In this document: positions 25,044 through 31,764 of the stretch, piece after piece
How the letters are laid out: every line of letters begins with the position of its first letter
How positions within the stretch are numbered: the first letter of the stretch is position 1
Assembly: GCA_964632005.1 (NCBI GenBank)
Contig: CAZWAP010000026.1
Coordinates: 1-31,764 of the forward strand
DNA length: 31,764 bases
Origin: CAZWAP01 sp964632005
GTDB taxonomy: Bacteria; Planctomycetota; Phycisphaerae; Sedimentisphaerales; Anaerobacaceae
Direction: 5' to 3'
Position numbers and translations under genes: made by a program
The notes under the pieces: generated by a model
The model's database searches: none
The model's input: only the letters and a program-made list of their open reading frames with translations
Told to the model about the DNA's origin: nothing

Positions 25044-25444
25044 TGGTATCGCGTTCACGAGACACCCATCTGGCCCTGTTGTTGACGGTCGGGTTCTGTG
25101 CGTGGCTTGTACCCGGCGGGGGGCACTTTGTCCTGAAGGAGCGACGGCGGGCCGTCATCATATTTGTTAGCATCGTGCTGACCTTCGTGGTGGGGCTGTA
25201 CGTAGGCTCGATAGGGGTGGTGAACCCGGTCCGGGCGAAGATAGCCTATGCTGCGCAGATTTTGAATTCGCCCGCGGTGGCGGTAATCGGGCGTGTGAGC
25301 GTAAAAAACGATTATACCGTGTACGGTAAACCTAATGAAATCGGCCAGATATACACGGGAATTGCCGGGCTGCTTAACCTTTTGTGCATCGTCAATGCTG
25401 TTTACCTGGCCCACCTGAAAAGCAGGAAGCCCCGCGGAGAGTGA
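25043..25444 (+). CDS. Small multi-pass membrane protein (DUF6677-like)
   Basis: 133 aa. Residues 8-25 and 37-57 are hydrophobic, with AWLVPGGGHFVLKERRRAVI between them; a third helix lies at about 105-125 (GIAGLLNLLCIVNAVYLAHL). This pattern resembles planctomycete membrane proteins that I recall as DUF6677; the family call is from memory. Function is unknown. The ATG shares its A with the TGA of the upstream gene, and GGAGG (25028-25032) serves it. A GTG one codon earlier, 7 nt from the same GGAGG, is an equally good start. Confidence 0.75.
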   Translation: MVSRSRDTHLALLLTVGFCAWLVPGGGHFVLKERRRAVIIFVSIVLTFVVGLYVGSIGVVNPVRAKIAYAAQILNSPAVAVIGRVSVKNDYTVYGKPNEIGQIYTGIAGLLNLLCIVNAVYLAHLKSRKPRGE

Positions 25445-25445
25445 A

Positions 25446-25694
25446 GTGTATCTATCGGGAGCGATAATACTGGCGAGCTTCACCGCGCCGGAGAGGGTCG
25501 GCGTGAATCCCCAGTCGGTTCTGTGGCTGTTTCCGCTGGTCGCTTCCATTGCGGTTGTCTATAAGGCGACCAAGGTCCCGGAGGTCAAGGCGCTGGACTT
25601 CCTCAAGGAATGTGTCTTTCTGTTCGGCTCGATCGTGGTCTTTATGGTCATCACGGCTATTGCGCTGCTGGCGTTGACGTGGGTGGTTACGTAG
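25446..25694 (+). CDS. Small membrane protein, unknown function
   Basis: 82 aa with two likely transmembrane helices, at about 24-40 (VLWLFPLVASIAVVYKA) and 55-80 (VFLFGSIVVFMVITAIALLA). The GTG start lies one base after the previous stop and has GGAG 9 nt upstream, so it should be translated together with the two preceding genes. I do not recognise a family. It ends 18 nt before the convergent rnc stop. Confidence 0.7.
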   Translation: MYLSGAIILASFTAPERVGVNPQSVLWLFPLVASIAVVYKATKVPEVKALDFLKECVFLFGSIVVFMVITAIALLALTWVVT

Positions 25695-25712
25695 GGGAGG
25701 CGGCGGGCCGTC

Positions 25713-26423
25713 TCAGCGCTGGTCGTCGGTGGAGGAGGGGCTTATGACACCAAGTTGCACCAGGGCGTTAAAGGCGGCCTTTTGCTCGGCCTCTTTTTTG
25801 TTCGAGCCCCACGCGCTGGGGAACTGGCGGTCGTCCAGCATCACCGTTAGCTCGAAGCACTTGTCGTGGTCGGGCCCTTTCTCGTCGAGCAGGACATAGA
25901 CGGGCGTGGTGTCGAGCTTTTCCTGGGCGTATTGTTGGAGCACCGATTTGAAGTTGCCCTGCGATTGGTTGGCGTCGGCCCGCTCGATCAGCGGGCCGAA
26001 AGTCCGGAGCACGAAGTCCTTTGCCGCCTTGTATCCGCCGTCCAGGTAAATCGCGGCGATAAGGGCCTCAAAGAGGCCGGCTGCAAGTGAGCCGGACAGC
26101 GCCCGACTGGAGACCATTCCCTTGCCCACCTTAAGCAGTTTGTTCAGCTTGAGCTCTCGGCACAGTCGGGCGCAGGTACCGCGTGATACCAGCATGCTCT
26201 TGATCTTGGTCAAGTCGCCCTCGAGGTAGTCGCCGAATTGCTCGAAGAGGACTTCGCAGATCACCAGGGCCAGGACCGCGTCGCCGAGGAATTCCAGCCG
26301 TTCGTTGCTGAGCAGCCGATTTTCCACCGAGGATGCGTGGGTGAGTGCCCTGCGCAGGAGTTTCCTGTCGGAGAACTTGTAACCTGCTATCTGCTCGGCT
26401 TTCTGCAGAGTTTTGTCGTCCAT
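25713..26423 (-). CDS. rnc: Ribonuclease III
   Basis: 236 aa. Residues 1-155 are the endonuclease domain with the signature NERLEFLGDAVLALV (40-54), including the catalytic Glu and Asp. The C-terminal 70 residues are a dsRNA-binding domain (NFKSVLQQYAQEKLDTTPVY, then GSNKKEAEQKAAFNAL). It cleaves double-stranded RNA, including rRNA precursors. Unusually, the second metal motif reads AAGLFEALIAAIYLDGG: the canonical Asp three residues before the catalytic Glu (E. coli D114) is Gly here. ATG 26423 gives the standard N-terminus and has AAGG upstream; the open frame extends further but lacks family similarity. Confidence 0.93.
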   Translation of the reverse strand: MDDKTLQKAEQIAGYKFSDRKLLRRALTHASSVENRLLSNERLEFLGDAVLALVICEVLFEQFGDYLEGDLTKIKSMLVSRGTCARLCRELKLNKLLKVGKGMVSSRALSGSLAAGLFEALIAAIYLDGGYKAAKDFVLRTFGPLIERADANQSQGNFKSVLQQYAQEKLDTTPVYVLLDEKGPDHDKCFELTVMLDDRQFPSAWGSNKKEAEQKAAFNALVQLGVISPSSTDDQR

Positions 26424-26579
26424 ACGTGTCGCCTTGACTATACTGCGACCTGCGAGCAGATTACGAATATCGCCTTTTGGCGGCGATCTTCGTAGCCGGC
26501 TCCACAGGGCGAACAGCTCAAGTTTACAGCCGGCCGGGCCTTCGGCCAAGCACAAAATGCGTGGTTCTGGTGGTCGGGG

Positions 26580-26915
26580 CTAACCGACCATCTGGAGACT
26601 TGCCAGGGCGATGAACTTGTCGTCGGCCAGCTCGAAGATGCCATCAAGGCCGGTTACCGTAAAGATGCCCTTTGTGGCCGGGGCCACGCTGCAGAAGACG
26701 AGCCTGTGCCCGCAGTCGCTCAGGAGCTTGCGTAGTTTCAGCAGCTTCGAGAGGCTTGAGGAGGTCACGATATCGACATTGGAAAAATCGATCACGACGT
26801 CGCAATCGCCTCTATCGCGGACCAGGGTGGTGACAGTCTTTAGCTCCTCGCCCATATCCGGCTCTGCAGGTAGGTCCACCAGAATAATGTCTTCAGACCA
26901 CTCTTGAATCCCCAT
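26580..26915 (-). CDS. STAS domain protein (anti-sigma factor antagonist-like)
   Basis: 111 aa, a single STAS domain. VVIDFSNVDIVTSSSLSKLLKLRKLL matches the loop that carries the regulatory Ser in SpoIIAA/RsbV proteins, and FTVTGLDGIFEL matches the C-terminal helix. In partner-switching systems the unphosphorylated protein binds an anti-sigma kinase and frees a sigma factor; other STAS proteins regulate phosphatases or transporters. No kinase or phosphatase partner is nearby. AGGAGG lies 5 nt before the ATG. It sits between rnc and the ABC transporter genes. Confidence 0.87.
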   Translation of the reverse strand: MGIQEWSEDIILVDLPAEPDMGEELKTVTTLVRDRGDCDVVIDFSNVDIVTSSSLSKLLKLRKLLSDCGHRLVFCSVAPATKGIFTVTGLDGIFELADDKFIALASLQMVG

Positions 26916-27005
26916 AGCAGCCTCCTATTTCCTTATTAGTGTGAATTACAATTCCGTAAAGGCGTTTCAGAGGTTTTATCGGCACAGCGCGGCGGTCGGT
27001 TCAAC

Positions 27006-27073
27006 AAAAAAAAGCCGTACCGGCCCGCTGGTTCGCGTTTGTGTGCTCCGATAAAGCCGACTTCGCGGTCGGC
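27006..27073 (-). terminator. Terminator region downstream of the ABC permease gene
   Basis: On the minus strand, GCCGAC (27068-27073) and GTCGGC (27056-27061) form a 6-bp stem with a CGCGAA loop, followed by TTTAT. About 30 nt later a short GCCG-GTA-CGGC stem (27014-27024) runs into eight T (27006-27013). Either could end the permease transcript; both lie 40-110 nt past its stop. Confidence 0.55.
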
Positions 27074-27111
27074 CGGCCCACAGACGCCCACCGGCGGAAA
27101 AAAGACACGGC

Positions 27112-28056
27112 TCAGGTTTCTCTGAGGCGGTCGGCCAGGACTGCTCCGACGATGATCAGGCCCCGAACGACCAATTGCCAGTAGGATGATATCTCCAGGA
27201 GATTCATCGCGTTGTTGACTGTTCCTATCAGCAGGGCCCCTACCAGGGTGCCCCAGACGCTTCCTCTTCCTCCCATAAGGCTGGTGCCGCCGATGACAAC
27301 CGATGCGATCACGTCGAGCTCGTAGCCGGTCCCGGCGACGGATTCGCCGGCATTTAGCCTTGAGGTCAGTATTACCGCGGCAATAGCTGCGGTCAGGCCC
27401 GATGCGACATAGGCGGTGGTTTTGAAGATATCGACGTTCACGCCTGCGAGCCTGGCGGCGCGCTCGTTTGACCCTATAGCGTAAATGTACCTACCCAGGC
27501 GTGTATATCGCAGTACGAACGCGGCGCTTGCGAGGGTGGCGAAAAAGATTGCGACCGGTAGGGGTATGCCCAGGATGGATCCGGCTCCGATGTAGAGGAA
27601 GTCGCGTTGGAAGCCGCTTATTGGCTGGCCGGCCGTGTAAATGTGGGCAAACCCCCTTGCGATGCTCATAGTGCCCAGGGTAACCACGAAAGGCGTGACC
27701 CTGCCTTTGGTAATCACAAGGCCGTTTGCCAGCCCGATTGCCGCCCCCGCCAGGGCGGTGGCGAGGACGGTGAGTGTGACGGGCCAGCCGGCGTGCTCAA
27801 GGCTGGCGCAGATAACGCCCGTCAGGGCGAGGATCGAGCCGACCGAAAGGTCGATCCCGCCGGTCAATATTACAAATGTCATCCCGACGGCCATAACGCC
27901 GTGTACGGAACTTTGCCGGATGATGTTGAGGATGTTCGCCGTGCTGAGAAACGACGGATGGAGTATGGAGATGCCCGCGACGACCAGAAGGAAGCCGGCA
28001 AATATGCCGTATCTCTTCATAACAATGGGCAAGGTTTTTTCAACGAAGCGTTGCAT
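27112..28056 (-). CDS. Sugar ABC transporter permease (RbsC family)
   Basis: 314 aa integral membrane protein of the BPD_transp_2/RbsC family with about eight to ten helices. Typical motifs are VGMTFVILTGGIDLSVGSILAL near residue 60, AIGSNERAARLAGVNV (contact loop for the ATPase), and the C-terminal GTLVGALLIGTVNNAMNLL with YWQLVVRGLIIVGAVLADRLR. It forms the pore for ribose- or other monosaccharide-type substrates. It is downstream of the binding-protein gene by about 57 nt, but no RbsA-type ATPase is present in the window. No strong ribosome binding site precedes the ATG. Confidence 0.92.
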   Translation of the reverse strand: MQRFVEKTLPIVMKRYGIFAGFLLVVAGISILHPSFLSTANILNIIRQSSVHGVMAVGMTFVILTGGIDLSVGSILALTGVICASLEHAGWPVTLTVLATALAGAAIGLANGLVITKGRVTPFVVTLGTMSIARGFAHIYTAGQPISGFQRDFLYIGAGSILGIPLPVAIFFATLASAAFVLRYTRLGRYIYAIGSNERAARLAGVNVDIFKTTAYVASGLTAAIAAVILTSRLNAGESVAGTGYELDVIASVVIGGTSLMGGRGSVWGTLVGALLIGTVNNAMNLLEISSYWQLVVRGLIIVGAVLADRLRET

Positions 28057-28113
28057 ACAATTGCCCGGTAGGTTCTCAGGCTCGGCCCGGAGGACTCAGG
28101 CGAATCTGAGGGG

Positions 28114-29067
28114 TTACTGTGCTTTTTGCTCGGCCTGGTCCAGATTGTTCGCATCGATTGCGATGGGCGTTATGTAGATTTCTTTTGCCGGCGGCATCTT
28201 TTTGTACCTTATGTAGTCGACGAGGAGTCTCAGCGCTTCTCGGGCCTGCCGGCCGGGGAACTGCTCGATGGTTGCGTCGAGTTTGCCGAGCTTGATGTAA
28301 TTGAGTGCATCTGGTATTGCGTCGTACCCGACCAGCAGGATTTTTGAAGGGTCGAGGCCGTGTCCCTGTATGGCCTCGGCTGCGCCGAGGATCATTTCGT
28401 CGTTTGCAGCATAGACGGCCTGGAAGTCCTTGTGGGCCTGGAGCAGGTTCTCCATCACGGCCATACCCTTGGCCCTGCTGAACTCGGCTGTCTGGCTGGC
28501 GATGATCTTGATAGGGGATTTGGCGATTTCTTGTTCGAAGCCTTTCTTGCGGTCGATAGCCGGTGAGGCGCCCGGTGTTCCTTCAAGCTGAATCACGCGT
28601 GCATTGGGTGCGAGGCGCTCGAGCAGATACCTCGCCGCCACCCTGCCGCCCTCGACGTTGTCGGCCCCGACGTGCACGAGGACGTCTCCACCGTTAACCT
28701 TTCTGTCCACCGTAGCGACGGGGATTCCGGCCCGGTTGAGGGACTCCACGGCCGGGACGAGGGCGTCGGCGCCGACGGGAGAGATCAAGACCCCGTCGAG
28801 ACCTCTGACGATGAAGTCTTCGACGCTGGCCATCTGCTTGGCGGCGCTGTCTTCGGCGTCGGCAGGGATGAGTCGGACGCCGAGTTTTCGGGCTTCGTCC
28901 ATCACGTTTTTCTGGAGGTATATGAAGAACGGGTGTGCCAGTGAGGGCACGGCCAGGCCGATGACGATCTCGTTTGGGTCGCTCGTTTTCTTGCGACATC
29001 CGGCCAGGGTGGCGAACAGCGGGATCGCCAGTGCTCCTGCCAGAGCCAGCAGCAGGATTTTTTTCAT
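28114..29067 (-). CDS. Sugar ABC transporter substrate-binding lipoprotein (RbsB family)
   Basis: 317 aa. MKKILLLALAGALAIPLFATLAGC is a lipoprotein signal with the lipobox LAGC (Cys 24). The mature part is a periplasmic-binding-protein type I fold: IVIGLAVPSLAHPFFIYLQK, then GLDGVLISPVGADALVPAV, TVDRKV, HVGADNVEGGRVAA, VYAANDEMILGAAEAI, and VGYDAIPDAL. This is the ribose/galactose/autoinducer-2 subclass; the sugar cannot be deduced. AAGGAG lies 10 nt before the ATG. First gene of the pair with the permease. Confidence 0.93.
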   Translation of the reverse strand: MKKILLLALAGALAIPLFATLAGCRKKTSDPNEIVIGLAVPSLAHPFFIYLQKNVMDEARKLGVRLIPADAEDSAAKQMASVEDFIVRGLDGVLISPVGADALVPAVESLNRAGIPVATVDRKVNGGDVLVHVGADNVEGGRVAARYLLERLAPNARVIQLEGTPGASPAIDRKKGFEQEIAKSPIKIIASQTAEFSRAKGMAVMENLLQAHKDFQAVYAANDEMILGAAEAIQGHGLDPSKILLVGYDAIPDALNYIKLGKLDATIEQFPGRQAREALRLLVDYIRYKKMPPAKEIYITPIAIDANNLDQAEQKAQ

Positions 29068-29322
29068 TGCCGGACCACTCCTTACTTGGTATTCGTTGTT
29101 GTTTTAGCCTGCGCGTGTTGTCGCCGGGGGTCGCCCGTCCGATTGCAGGGCCAGAAGCTGCTCTGTGGGGACATAGTATGCGAGGTTTGCCCCGGTGGCA
29201 ATAGCTTGTGCGGTCGGCAGCTTTAGCGGGCAGGCCAGATGCAGCCGGCCGGGCGGAGAGGCTCGGCGGTAATTTTCGGTGGAGCTTCGGCTGAGGAGTA
29301 AACGAAGCGAAGGGATAAGATT

Positions 29323-29436
29323 GTGAAAGTGCTCACAAATCTGTTGGCGGTTTGCGTGCTGCTGTTTGCCCGTAACTTCAGTCTATTCAAGGCTTTAGGA
29401 TTGTGCGGTGGCTGTGGGCGTGCTCATTTTTTTTAG
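29323..29436 (+). CDS. Possible tiny ORF (37 aa) with signal-like N-terminus
   Basis: GTG start with AAGGG about 8 nt upstream. It encodes KVLTNLLAVCVLLFA, a hydrophobic stretch, and ends with LCGGCGRAHFF. It lies in the 29068-29776 gap on the same strand as the Hdr genes. Short length and a non-ATG start make chance likely. Confidence 0.2.
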   Translation: MKVLTNLLAVCVLLFARNFSLFKALGLCGGCGRAHFF

Positions 29437-29513
29437 AATTGGGAAAAATTTGTTTGCCTTTTTGCTCCGAGCGAAAAGAATAAAGGCGTTTTTTGAACGT
29501 ATAGAGGGTAGCG

Positions 29514-29690
29514 ATGGCCCGGTTCCGGCAGATGGGATCTGGAGCGAGTTGTTTGTTTGTGTGTGTGGTGATTTTGGCCGTGGAATCGGGTAGCTGTTTG
29601 ACGGAGCTACCAAAGATATTATCGCCTGAGGGGTTGACGGCAAGGTTCCAGCGGGAGCCGGGTGTAGCCGTCATGTTCCAAGTTCTGTAA
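29514..29690 (+). CDS. Possible small lipoprotein (58 aa) upstream of hdrC
   Basis: ATG with GAGGG 5 nt upstream. Residues 1-7 are basic/polar (MARFRQM), 13-25 hydrophobic (CLFVCVVILAVES), and a lipobox-like SGSC follows. The mature part is only about 30 residues (TELPKILSPEGLTARF...). It ends 86 nt before the preferred hdrC start. No family recognised. A long minus-strand frame overlaps it but is an antisense shadow of hdrC. Confidence 0.35.
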   Translation: MARFRQMGSGASCLFVCVVILAVESGSCLTELPKILSPEGLTARFQREPGVAVMFQVL

Positions 29691-29776
29691 AGGCTTGCCA
29701 AGCGTCGGGAGCCAGCGTATCTGCCCGGGGCGCTGCCGCAGCTATTGTTCTCTGGCAAGAAATGGAGTATCAGGCA

Positions 29777-30346
29777 ATGAAGACAGACGCGACGATCAGG
29801 CCACGGTCGCAACTGGCTCGGGAGGTATTCGAAGAAAGCGGCCAGGATGTGAACCTTTGCTATCAGTGCAGGAAGTGTGCGGCCGGCTGTCCTGTGTCCT
29901 TTGCGATGGACTACAAGCCGTCCCAGATCATACACGCGATCCGCCTGGGGATGGAAGATGTGGTATTCAACAGCAAGACGATGTGGCTCTGCGCGTCGTG
30001 CGAGACGTGCACGACGCGATGCCCGCAGGAGGTGGACGTGGCCAAGGTGATGGACGCGGTCAAGATCGTAGCGTTGCGGCGGGGGATAAAACCGACCGTT
30101 CCGCAGGTAGCGTCGTTCTACCGGGCGGCTTTGGCCAATATCAAGAAGTGCGGGCGGATGTACGAGTTGGGGATGATAATCGGGCTGAAGCTGCGGACGT
30201 TTGAGTTCTTCAAGGATGCACAACTGGGGATGAAGATGTTCAAGAAGGGCAAGCTCAAGATGATTCCGAGTCTTACCGGCGCGGTGCGGACGTGGAAGAT
30301 ATTCAGCCGGGTTAAGAGCATCGAGAAGAAAGGTCGTGGGGCGTAA
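29777..30346 (+). CDS. hdrC: Heterodisulfide reductase subunit C-like 4Fe-4S protein
   Basis: 189 aa. Two [4Fe-4S] ferredoxin motifs: Cys 28, 31, 34, 38 (CYQCRKCAAGCP) and Cys 72, 75, 78, 82 (CASCETCTTRCP). Spacing and the sequence between them (MDYKPSQIIHAIRLG) match HdrC. It passes electrons between HdrA flavin/iron-sulfur centres and HdrB. The C-terminal 90 residues are basic with no extra motif. I prefer ATG 29777 because GGAG lies 9 nt upstream; ATG 29762, five codons earlier, lacks a good site. It is followed by hdrB and hdrA, so this is an HdrABC module. Confidence 0.92.
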   Translation: MKTDATIRPRSQLAREVFEESGQDVNLCYQCRKCAAGCPVSFAMDYKPSQIIHAIRLGMEDVVFNSKTMWLCASCETCTTRCPQEVDVAKVMDAVKIVALRRGIKPTVPQVASFYRAALANIKKCGRMYELGMIIGLKLRTFEFFKDAQLGMKMFKKGKLKMIPSLTGAVRTWKIFSRVKSIEKKGRGA

Positions 30347-30431
30347 CACAAAGGACAATCGTAAGCAATAGGATCGACATTTGGTTCGAGGGGTGTAATT
30401 TTCTTTGTATTATCCGGGAGGTCGGCACACA

Positions 30432-31301
30432 ATGCCTTCGAAGTTAGCCTATTATCCGGGCTGTTCACTACACTCGACGGGTTCGGAGTATGATGTCTCA
30501 TTCCGGGCTGTTTGTGCGAAGCTCGGCGTGGAGATCGAAGAGCTGAAGGGCTGGATATGCTGCGGGACATCTCCTGCGCATTGCACGTCGAGGTTGCTGT
30601 CACTGGCACTTCCTTACGAAAACATTTGCTTAGCCGAGCAGATGGGGGCCAGCGAGATCGTGGCTCCTTGTGCAGCCTGTTTCGCCCGGCTGAAGACCGC
30701 GGTACACGAAGTGGCCGAGGATCCGCAGATTGCCCGGCAGGTAAGCGAGGCCATCGAGAGGCCTTTGCCCAAGTCGATGAAGGTTCTCAATCCGCTCGAG
30801 GTGTTCGCCAAGGTGGAGGGCCTTTCCGAGGCGGCGACGACGGCGCTGCCGGGCCTGAAGGTGGCCTGCTATTACGGGTGTTTGCTCACCAGGCCGTCGA
30901 AGGTTATGCAGTTCGACGAGTGCGAGTACCCGATGGAGATGGACGAGCTGCTCAGGAAGATGGGTATCGAGACGCTGGACTGGTCGTACAAGACCGAGTG
31001 CTGCGGCGGGGCGCTGGCTATGACGCGGACTGACGTGGTGCTCAAGCTGACTCGCGATATATTCGAGGAGGCTAAAGCGGTCGGGGCGAACGCGATTGCG
31101 GTGGCCTGTCCTCTGTGCCACGTGAACCTGGACACCCGGCAGGAGGAGGTGGAGGCCGAGTACGGGGTCAGCTATGGCCTGCCGATATTCTATTTTACGC
31201 AACTGATGGCTCTTGCACTGGGGGTACCGCGGCAGGAATTGGGGTTAGAGAAGCATTTTGTCAGCGCCGAGGCGGTGCTATCCGGCGTCGGCGAGGGATA
31301 G
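30432..31301 (+). CDS. hdrB: Heterodisulfide reductase subunit B-like protein (two CCG domains)
   Basis: 289 aa. Two cysteine-rich CCG domains: Cys 11, CCG at 43-45 and CAAC at 80-83; then Cys 150, CCGG at 190-193 and CPLC at 226-229. In methanogen HdrB these hold two noncubane [4Fe-4S] clusters that reduce the CoM-S-S-CoB disulfide. Bacteria lack that substrate; another disulfide or a different acceptor is likely. ATG 30432 has GGAGG 10 nt upstream; a TTG at 30405 also opens the frame but has no family similarity. An 85-nt gap separates it from hdrC. Confidence 0.93.
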   Translation: MPSKLAYYPGCSLHSTGSEYDVSFRAVCAKLGVEIEELKGWICCGTSPAHCTSRLLSLALPYENICLAEQMGASEIVAPCAACFARLKTAVHEVAEDPQIARQVSEAIERPLPKSMKVLNPLEVFAKVEGLSEAATTALPGLKVACYYGCLLTRPSKVMQFDECEYPMEMDELLRKMGIETLDWSYKTECCGGALAMTRTDVVLKLTRDIFEEAKAVGANAIAVACPLCHVNLDTRQEEVEAEYGVSYGLPIFYFTQLMALALGVPRQELGLEKHFVSAEAVLSGVGEG

Positions 31302-31335
31302 TTGGTATCGCAAGCAGGCACAGGGTGGAGATTCG

Positions 31336-31764
31336 ATGGCTAAGGGAAACGGTGAAAAAGTTGGCGCGGTTCTGGTGGTTGGCGGCGGCGTCGGGGGTAT
31401 GCAGGCGTCGCTCGATCTGGCTGAGGCCGGCTACAAGGTTTATCTCGTCGAAAAAGGTCCGTCCATAGGCGGGGTGATGGCGCAGCTCGACAAGACCTTT
31501 CCCACGAACGACTGCGCGATGTGTACGCTTGCGCCGCGGATGGTGGATTGCGGCGGGCACCTCAACATCGAAAAGCTCACGTACTCGGAGATAGAGTCGA
31601 TCGAAGGCGAGGCGGGTAATTTCAAGGTCCGCGTCCGCAAGAAGGCGCGCTCGGTTGACCCGGACAAGTGTACCGGCTGTGGCGAGTGCGTCGAGCATTG
31701 CCTGGTGAGGAACATCGTCTATCTCGATGAGCCTGGACGAGAGCCGGTTCAAATGGACGAGGGT
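31336..31764 (+). CDS. hdrA: Heterodisulfide reductase subunit A-like flavoprotein (3' truncated by window edge)
   Basis: The first 143 residues are in the window and the frame is open to the last base. GAVLVVGGGVGGMQASLDLA is the FAD-binding Rossmann motif (residues 10-29). NDCAMCTLAPRMV (59-70) is the HdrA-specific cysteine motif, and Cys 112, 115, 118, 122 (CTGCGECVEHC) begin a ferredoxin domain. In methanogens HdrA bifurcates electrons with FAD. The gene follows hdrB by 34 nt, with GGTGGAG upstream of the ATG. What lies beyond, such as Mvh/Flox or formate partner genes, cannot be seen. Confidence 0.92.
   Translation, partial: MAKGNGEKVGAVLVVGGGVGGMQASLDLAEAGYKVYLVEKGPSIGGVMAQLDKTFPTNDCAMCTLAPRMVDCGGHLNIEKLTYSEIESIEGEAGNFKVRVRKKARSVDPDKCTGCGECVEHCLVRNIVYLDEPGREPVQMDEG

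Noticed and set aside
29387..30358. A 323-aa minus-strand ORF
   Set aside because: It covers hdrC, whose eight cluster cysteines make the plus strand the coding strand; composition is His/Arg-rich as in shadow frames.
30381..30413. TTGGTT and TATTAT as an internal promoter before hdrB
   Set aside because: The spacer is 21 nt and both boxes are weak; hdrB is more simply read from the hdrC transcript.

Overview
This 31.8 kb window of roughly 60% GC looks like a chromosomal segment from a planctomycete, most likely of the class Phycisphaerae. The lineage call is an inference from gene content: two PEP-CTERM sorted proteins, a prepilin-like protein with an H-X9-DG motif, a formylglycine sulfatase and a TIM-barrel sugar isomerase with N-terminal export signals, a DUF6677-like membrane protein, and Hdr-type electron-transfer genes that point to an anaerobic or facultative life. 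I see no insertion sequence, phage gene, CRISPR array or rRNA. One tRNA gene is present, tRNA-Pro(UGG).

Layout. 1-1.5 kb: tail of a PEP-CTERM protein, then an H-X9-DG pseudopilin-like protein. 1.58-1.66 kb: tRNA-Pro on the minus strand with its own promoter. 1.9-7.4 kb, plus strand: an SDR oxidoreductase and a giant 1535-aa activase of the 2-hydroxyacyl-CoA dehydratase type. 7.6-9.5 kb, minus strand: an unrecognised small ORF or remnant, a YciA-like acyl-CoA thioesterase and an exported sugar isomerase/epimerase-like protein. 10.0-12.3 kb, plus strand: a ParA/MinD-type ATPase fused to a glycogen-binding (CBM48/AMPK-beta-like) domain, then a PEP-CTERM protein with a P-domain and a clear terminator. 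12.6-22.6 kb is one long minus-strand run, in transcription order rpe, argB, argD, argF, a possible small ORF, rdgB, sulfatase, a PilZ coiled-coil protein and a YifB/ComM-type AAA ATPase. 22.8-25.7 kb, plus strand: a membrane-anchored SurA/PpiD-like protein and two small membrane proteins. 25.7-29.1 kb, minus strand: rnc, a STAS-domain protein, and a ribose-type ABC permease with its binding lipoprotein but no ATPase. 29.3-31.8 kb, plus strand: two possible tiny ORFs, then hdrC, hdrB and hdrA; hdrA runs off the end of the window.

How the genes fit together. argB-argD-argF give three consecutive steps from N-acetylglutamate towards citrulline. hdrC-hdrB-hdrA encode a heterodisulfide-reductase-like iron-sulfur/flavin complex. 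The activase is also a low-potential ATP-driven electron-transfer protein, but nothing in the sequence links it to the Hdr genes. The most unusual item is the ParA-CBM48 fusion, which suggests a positioning ATPase whose cargo is a polysaccharide. Other points worth checking are an RNase III lacking one canonical metal-binding Asp, the missing transporter ATPase, and three small ORFs.
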